Positions 59,402-64,000 of a stretch of 64,000 nt of DNA are shown one piece after another. Source of the stretch: UBA3478 sp049596955 (lineage in GTDB: Bacteria; Bacteroidota; Bacteroidia; Flavobacteriales; Flavobacteriaceae); contig JBMYMD010000001.1 in NCBI GenBank assembly GCA_049596955.1, forward strand, positions 1 to 64,000, given 5' to 3'. A program made the position numbers and the translations under genes. The notes below the pieces were generated by a model. That model had not been told where the DNA came from and did no database searches. It saw only the letters and a list, made by a program, of their open reading frames with translations. Position 1 is the stretch's first letter; each line of letters begins with the position of its first letter.

Positions 59402-60723
59402 AATTTATTTTTTAAGGGTTCCACTAATTCTGATATATCTCCAGCCCCCATGGTAATCAACAATTCTAAATCTTGTGATGGGAGCAATTCCAAAGCCTCA
59501 GTGGCACAAATTACACTAGTGCATTTGGATATTTTTTTCGCCAAAACTTCAGAACTTACTTCGGCCATAGGCAATTCACGTGCCGCGTAGACGGGCAGTA
59601 AATAAACCTCATCAAACAGGGATAGAGCCAAGGCAAATTCGTCCATAAAATCAGACGTTCTAGAAAACAAATGAGGCTGAAATAATATGGTTTTTTTGCG
59701 ATTTGGATAAAACTGGCAAAGTGTCTGATGTACCGCCTCAATTGCAGTAGGATGATGACCATAGTCATCAATAAATAATAATTGCTTCGATTGAATAATT
59801 ATATCGAATCTTCTGCGAACTCCTTCAAACGATTTGATGTGAGGTATAATCTTTTCAAAAGGCAATACTTGATTCGCCAGAGCAATCGCCGCTACCGTAT
59901 TTTCAATATTGTGAAGGCCTGGTTTGTTAAATTCTACTTCTAAAGACTGGTTTTGATTTACACATAACTCAAACGAGAAGCCCTCTGGTTTAAGGTGAAG
60001 CTCACCAATTTGAAAGTCAGCATCTGAATTCATCCCGTAGCACAATTCACCAAAAGGAATATCGTTATGTACAATTTTGAATTGCGCAACAGCGTTATAA
60101 AACTGACGATAATGAGAAATCAGATCTTGATGATCTGCATAGCAATCTAAGTGATCCGCATCCACTGAAGTTATTGCGGCAGCATATGGTTTTAGGTGAA
60201 GAAAGGACTTGTCGTATTCATCTGCCTCGACTATAGTGTACTCGTTACCAGCTTGGTAAAAATTACTTTTTAAATCTCGACTATATCCCCCAATAAAAGC
60301 AGTAAACGGGAGTTTATTGGCTGCAAAAATATGACTGAGAAGGGCTGTTGTAGTCGTTTTTCCGTGTGTTCCAGCAATTGCAAAACATTTGGTTTGATTA
60401 ACGAGTTGTGCCAAGAAAACGGCACGCTTACAAATTTTTAAACCTTTTTTTATCGCACTTTTCAGTAGCGGATGTTCTACTCCTACAGCTGCCGAATACA
60501 CAACAATAGTTTGACTGCTCAGTTGTTCAATTTCAGCAGTACAATTCAAATTGTAATGAATAACAACTCCTTGAGTTTCTAAATCAATACACTCTGTATT
60601 TCTGGTTTTATCGTAACCACTAATAGTTATATTGTTGTGTAAACAATACCGAGCTAGCGAAGACATTCCACTTCCACCGATACCGATAAAAAAAACCGTT
60701 GATATGTCTATGGAACTACTCAA
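59380..60723 (-). CDS. murC: UDP-N-acetylmuramate:L-alanine ligase
   Basis: Adds L-Ala to UDP-MurNAc in peptidoglycan synthesis. It has 447 residues. The start FFIGIGGSGMSSLARY binds the UDP moiety; the ATP P-loop is IAGTHGKTTTTALLSHI; VEADEYDKSFLHL holds the catalytic Glu, followed by DADHLDCY, HNIENTVAAIA and DDYGHHPTAIEA, the diagnostic MurC segment. The end overlaps ftsQ by 22 bases and the start overlaps murG by four. Confidence 0.97.
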   Translation of the reverse strand: MSSSIDISTVFFIGIGGSGMSSLARYCLHNNITISGYDKTRNTECIDLETQGVVIHYNLNCTAEIEQLSSQTIVVYSAAVGVEHPLLKSAIKKGLKICKRAVFLAQLVNQTKCFAIAGTHGKTTTTALLSHIFAANKLPFTAFIGGYSRDLKSNFYQAGNEYTIVEADEYDKSFLHLKPYAAAITSVDADHLDCYADHQDLISHYRQFYNAVAQFKIVHNDIPFGELCYGMNSDADFQIGELHLKPEGFSFELCVNQNQSLEVEFNKPGLHNIENTVAAIALANQVLPFEKIIPHIKSFEGVRRRFDIIIQSKQLLFIDDYGHHPTAIEAVHQTLCQFYPNRKKTILFQPHLFSRTSDFMDEFALALSLFDEVYLLPVYAARELPMAEVSSEVLAKKISKCTSVICATEALELLPSQDLELLITMGAGDISELVEPLKNKLCQTVFV

Positions 60724-61808
60724 ATCAAATCAGAGATGTGATTAACAATGTATTTCGTGGCCTCTGGTTTGGCTATATTCTTAAAATTCATAGCCATAGG
60801 ACTATTCGCATTTGTCACATGCTCAATCAAAAGTTCAATTTTGATAAGAGAATCATGTTCAAATTCCGATTCTTTAAGCATAAGTGCTGCATTCTGATTG
60901 ACCACTGCTTCAGCGTTCTTAGTTTGGTGATCCTCAGCTACATTAGGAGACGGGATGAATAATGTAGGTTTACCTATTATACTCAATTCTGATATTGCAC
61001 CCGCACCTGCTCTGCTAATAAATCCATCAGCACAGGCAAACAACAAGTTCATTTTTGTAATAAAATCAAATACTTTTATGGCATCATCGGTCTGTGTTTT
61101 ATACCTATCAATATAGCGTGAACCACATTGCCATATAAGCTGAATATTTCGATTTTTAAATTCGGTTTTATGCGCTGCTAGCCATTCATTCATTCGTTGA
61201 GAACCTAGAGAACCTCCAAGCATTACAACAACTGGATTGTTTGGATTTAAATCAAAAAAGCGACAAGCCTCTTTTTTTGATACGGTACTATCAATTAATG
61301 TACTACGCACCGGATTACCCGTAAGTTTTACAGGCGTATTTCCAAAAAATCGCTGCATATCTGTGTAAGCCACAAAAATCGTTTGAGCTTTAGAAGCCAA
61401 CCATTTGTTTGTAATCCCTGGAAAAGCATTTTGCTCTTGCAAGACGTAAGGAATGCTCAACTTCGAAGCAGTCAAGAGTAATGGACCACTAGCAAATCCT
61501 CCCGTACCAATAGCGATAGCAGGTTTGAACCTTTTGAGAATTAGATAAGACTTAAACACAGAAAATATCAACTTAAAGGGAAAACTCAAATTTTTTAAAG
61601 TCAACTTGCGTTGCAAACCACTAATCCACAATCCCTTTATCTTATATCCAGCTTCCGGAACACGCTGCATTTCCATGCGATCTTTAGCTCCGATGAACAA
61701 AAATTCTGCATTTGGAAAGCGCTTTTTTAACTCATCAGCAATGGCTATGGCAGGATAAATATGACCTCCTGTACCACCTCCAGATATGACGAATCTATGC
61801 GTTTTCAA
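60720..61808 (-). CDS. murG: UDP-N-acetylglucosamine:lipid I GlcNAc transferase
   Basis: Makes lipid II at the inner membrane face. It has 362 residues, GT28 family. The first glycine loop is SGGGTGGHIYPAIAIADEL at residues 9-27, the membrane-facing region is LLILRR-like around 95 (SYLILKRFKPAIAIGTGGF), and the donor site is VVMLGGSLGSQRMNEW with SRAGAGAISELSIIGKPTLFIPSP. All core motifs are present. It overlaps both neighbours by four bases. Confidence 0.97.
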   Translation of the reverse strand: MKTHRFVISGGGTGGHIYPAIAIADELKKRFPNAEFLFIGAKDRMEMQRVPEAGYKIKGLWISGLQRKLTLKNLSFPFKLIFSVFKSYLILKRFKPAIAIGTGGFASGPLLLTASKLSIPYVLQEQNAFPGITNKWLASKAQTIFVAYTDMQRFFGNTPVKLTGNPVRSTLIDSTVSKKEACRFFDLNPNNPVVVMLGGSLGSQRMNEWLAAHKTEFKNRNIQLIWQCGSRYIDRYKTQTDDAIKVFDFITKMNLLFACADGFISRAGAGAISELSIIGKPTLFIPSPNVAEDHQTKNAEAVVNQNAALMLKESEFEHDSLIKIELLIEHVTNANSPMAMNFKNIAKPEATKYIVNHISDLI

Positions 61809-62995
61809 ATGAATTTTATTTTTGATAATTCTTGTTTTGTAATCTTATTCTTTTTTGTTTTTATCCGGTCTCGACTCATCCCAATGACCAAACCGATACA
61901 GACACAATTCACTAGGGTTCCGGTTCCCCCATCAGATATAAAAGGTAGAGGCTGTCCCGTAACTGGCAATAACCCTGTGGCCACTGCCATATTGAGTATA
62001 GCTTGAATTACAAGTGGTAAACCGAGGCCTACAATCAATAGCTGCTTGTATAAAGATTTCGCTTGATAACAATTCACAAAAATCAAATATCCCAAATAGA
62101 GATAAGTAAAGAGAATCAAAAACCCTCCCATTATAATTCCAAACTCCTCCACAAGAATAGCATAAGCAAAATCAGAGGTCCCTTGAGAAATTTTATTTTT
62201 AACCAAGCTATTTCCTGGACCTTTGCCAAATACGCCTCCTCTAGCAACAGCCAATTTAGATAGACTAATTTGATGCGTGGCATCTTTAGAGGCTGATTCT
62301 GGATTTAAATAAGTTTCAATTCGATTCTTCCAGGTCACTGCCCTGTCTGTTGGGAGAAGATTTGGAGCAGTCATGAGCACCAAGAAAAATCCACCCATTA
62401 ATAGTCCGCAAAACGAAAGGATACGTAGATAATGCGTAAATGGGTATCCTCCAATAAACAACAAAATAAAGCAGAGCGTCAAAAACAAAAATGCTGTGGA
62501 TAAATTTTGTAACCCAATCAGTATTGTAATGATGAAAACATAAGACCACAATGTTCTAATACTCTCATAAAAATCTAAGGGTTTATCGTAGTATTTAGCG
62601 CAGTAGGTGCTGACATAGAACATCATGACAGGTAAGGCCAAAGTCGAGGGTTGGAAACTAAAACCGAATAAAACTAACCATCTCTTTGCCGCATAGCCAT
62701 TGTCTTGCATTAGTACTAAACCCAATAGCACAATCATTATTTGCAATGCAAATCTCAAAAATGACAATTTGACTAATTTTTTAATGGTGATGAGATGAGC
62801 AGCGTACATTATGAGTATTCCTCCCAAAAAAATGCGTAGATTTTTCATAATCAGCATCTTTTTTTGAATTCCGTTATCGCTTAAAGTGTGTTCTGTTCCA
62901 GCACTATAGGCTAGAAAAAAAGAATACATGAACAACAATAAAACAATAATCCAAATTCGCCTATCTCCTGTAATAAGTTTTGACATCGTTTTCAT
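61805..62995 (-). CDS. ftsW: septal peptidoglycan glycosyltransferase FtsW (SEDS family)
   Basis: Membrane glycosyltransferase that polymerises lipid II at the septum. It has 396 residues and about ten helices. SEDS marks are WLVLFGFSFQPSTLALP (with the catalytic-loop context), FGKGPGNSLVKNKISQGTSDFAYAILVEEFG (the Asp and Glu of the periplasmic loop) and ATGLLPVTGQPLPFISDGGTGTLVN. Place between murD and murG separates it from RodA. The C-terminal tail is basic (MSRDRIKTKKNKITKQELSK). The ATG overlaps the murD stop; an ATG three codons in is also possible. Confidence 0.95.
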   Translation of the reverse strand: MKTMSKLITGDRRIWIIVLLLFMYSFFLAYSAGTEHTLSDNGIQKKMLIMKNLRIFLGGILIMYAAHLITIKKLVKLSFLRFALQIMIVLLGLVLMQDNGYAAKRWLVLFGFSFQPSTLALPVMMFYVSTYCAKYYDKPLDFYESIRTLWSYVFIITILIGLQNLSTAFLFLTLCFILLFIGGYPFTHYLRILSFCGLLMGGFFLVLMTAPNLLPTDRAVTWKNRIETYLNPESASKDATHQISLSKLAVARGGVFGKGPGNSLVKNKISQGTSDFAYAILVEEFGIIMGGFLILFTYLYLGYLIFVNCYQAKSLYKQLLIVGLGLPLVIQAILNMAVATGLLPVTGQPLPFISDGGTGTLVNCVCIGLVIGMSRDRIKTKKNKITKQELSKIKFI

Positions 62996-64000
62996 AGGGC
63001 TAATCGCTTGACTTGGGTTTTAAATTGATCACCTCGATCTTCATAATTTTTAAATAAATCAAAACTTGCACATGCGGGAGAAAGCAATACGGTATCTCCC
63101 GTATTTGAAATTTCATACGCTTTACCAACAGCCTCTGTCATACTCTTTAAAGAAATCATCTCATCAACTACATTGGAGAAAGTTTCGAATAGTTTTTCAT
63201 TGTCTTTTCCAAGACATATAATGGCTTTAACCTTTTCTCGAACCAATGGCAGAAGAGCTTTATAATCATTCCCTTTATCAACACCTCCTGCAATCCAAAT
63301 GATGGGTTTTTGAACCGTTTGTAGCGCGTAATACGCTGAATTTACGTTAGTCGCCTTTGAATCATTGATGTAAACCACGCCCTCAATTCTATTGACCATT
63401 TCTAAGCGATGTTCAACAGCAGTAAATGTGGTAATACTCTGTTTTATCTTTTGACTTTTTAAATGAGTGGCCATACTAGCTAAACCAGCTGCCATTGTAT
63501 TTTGAATGTTGTGATTTCCCTTTAAAGCCAGTTCTTCTTCTCTGATCGTCATTTCCTTTTCGTTGTATTTAAATTTCAAAGCTGAATTCGAGTAATAAGC
63601 TCCTGAATTGTTTGAAATACCACCCATTCCAAAAGGCAATAATTGAGCCTTGGAAGTCTTTGAAGTAATCAAATCTTTAATGTGTTCATCTTCGGAATTG
63701 TAAATCAAAATGTCGTCTTGATCTTGCTGAGCCGTAATTCGAAATTTTGACTGCTTGTAATTTTCGAATTTGTATTGATATCGATCTAAGTGATCTGGAG
63801 TGATATTGGTTAATACTGCAATTTGAGGTTTAAAAAATTTACAATAGTCCAATTGAAAACTACTGACTTCGATTACCGCATAATCGAACTCTGCTTCAGC
63901 GACAGCACGGGCATAACTACGGCCAATATTACCCACTAGGACTGATTTAAGACCAGAGCTTTTTAAAATATGATGAATAAGGGTTGATGTCGTTGTTTTA
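62992..64000 (-). CDS. murD: UDP-N-acetylmuramoylalanine:D-glutamate ligase, partial (5' end outside window)
   Basis: Adds D-Glu in peptidoglycan synthesis. The frame is open to the window edge, where the P-loop tail KTTTSTLIHHIL can be read, followed by LVGNIGRSYARA, VIEVSSFQLDY, LTNITPDHLDRY, LKGNHNIQNTMAAG, EHRLEMV, INDSKATN and IAGGVDKGNDY, all diagnostic for MurD. About 336 of some 445 residues are present, and the UDP-binding N-terminal domain is missing. It is the first visible gene of the cluster. Confidence 0.97.
   Translation of the reverse strand, partial: KTTTSTLIHHILKSSGLKSVLVGNIGRSYARAVAEAEFDYAVIEVSSFQLDYCKFFKPQIAVLTNITPDHLDRYQYKFENYKQSKFRITAQQDQDDILIYNSEDEHIKDLITSKTSKAQLLPFGMGGISNNSGAYYSNSALKFKYNEKEMTIREEELALKGNHNIQNTMAAGLASMATHLKSQKIKQSITTFTAVEHRLEMVNRIEGVVYINDSKATNVNSAYYALQTVQKPIIWIAGGVDKGNDYKALLPLVREKVKAIICLGKDNEKLFETFSNVVDEMISLKSMTEAVGKAYEISNTGDTVLLSPACASFDLFKNYEDRGDQFKTQVKRLAL

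Overview
The window comes from the chromosome of a member of the Bacteroidota, most likely a marine Flavobacteriaceae. The evidence is the gene set and the expression signals. There are type IX secretion parts (a plug-domain protein and PorT), a TamL-type outer-membrane lipoprotein, a SusC/SusD pair, an NQR sodium pump with its ApbE flavin transferase, a primary sigma factor of only 287 residues, an AccD without its zinc-ribbon cysteines, and repeated TAnnTTTG promoter boxes with short AT-rich leaders in place of Shine-Dalgarno sequences. The DNA is AT-rich throughout. I saw no phage, insertion sequence, CRISPR array or rRNA.

Layout. 1-2192 (+): end of gpmI, then map and an orphan methyltransferase. 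2178-9657 (-): the nqrABCDEF operon, followed by a small NQR-linked gene and apbE. 9794-13163 (+): T9SS plug protein, ApaG-like protein, pruA. 13160-18966: rsmG (-), a fatty acid desaturase and an aminotransferase (+), then trkA-trkH (-). 19169-24001: menG/ubiE-porT (+), a TrmH-family RNA methyltransferase (-), tamL (+). 24052-31419 (+): fba, accD, rpsO, pnp, rpoD, rpe and a YpdA-type reductase, with clear intrinsic terminators after rpsO and rpoD.

31430-53328 is an accessory carbohydrate locus. It encodes an alpha-L-rhamnosidase, a large FG-GAP/ASPIC lipoprotein, SusD and SusC, a nucleoside-hydrolase-like Sde182-type protein, a type B carboxylesterase, a catalytically dead NUDIX-type regulator, xylose isomerase, xylulokinase, a phosphodiesterase/phosphatase-fold protein and a secreted ADP-ribosylglycohydrolase-fold lipoprotein. 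A tRNA-Arg(TCG) closes this locus. A degraded copy of the tRNA 3' end lies at the last codon of the locus, which suggests an old integration site. After the tRNA come a secreted esterase, a 31-residue membrane miniprotein and the dcw cluster on the minus strand (murD-ftsW-murG-murC-ftsQ-ftsA-ftsZ-yqeY), which runs off the right edge.

How the genes fit together. ApbE should flavinylate NqrB and NqrC, while MenG makes the menaquinone that NQR reduces. The pump's sodium gradient and TrkAH potassium uptake belong to one ion economy. In the accessory locus, SusCD import a glycan or glycoside, the secreted esterase and glycosidases strip it, and XylA/XylB send the pentose to xylulose 5-phosphate, which the nearby rpe can process. 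The NUDIX regulator has a 9-5-9 inverted repeat in its divergent promoter region that looks like its operator. The least explained items are the tRNA-fragment/terminator cassette at 53323-53582, the heavily folded pnp leader, the hairpin in front of rpoD, and the pairing of two N-glycosidase-like folds with a xylose pathway.
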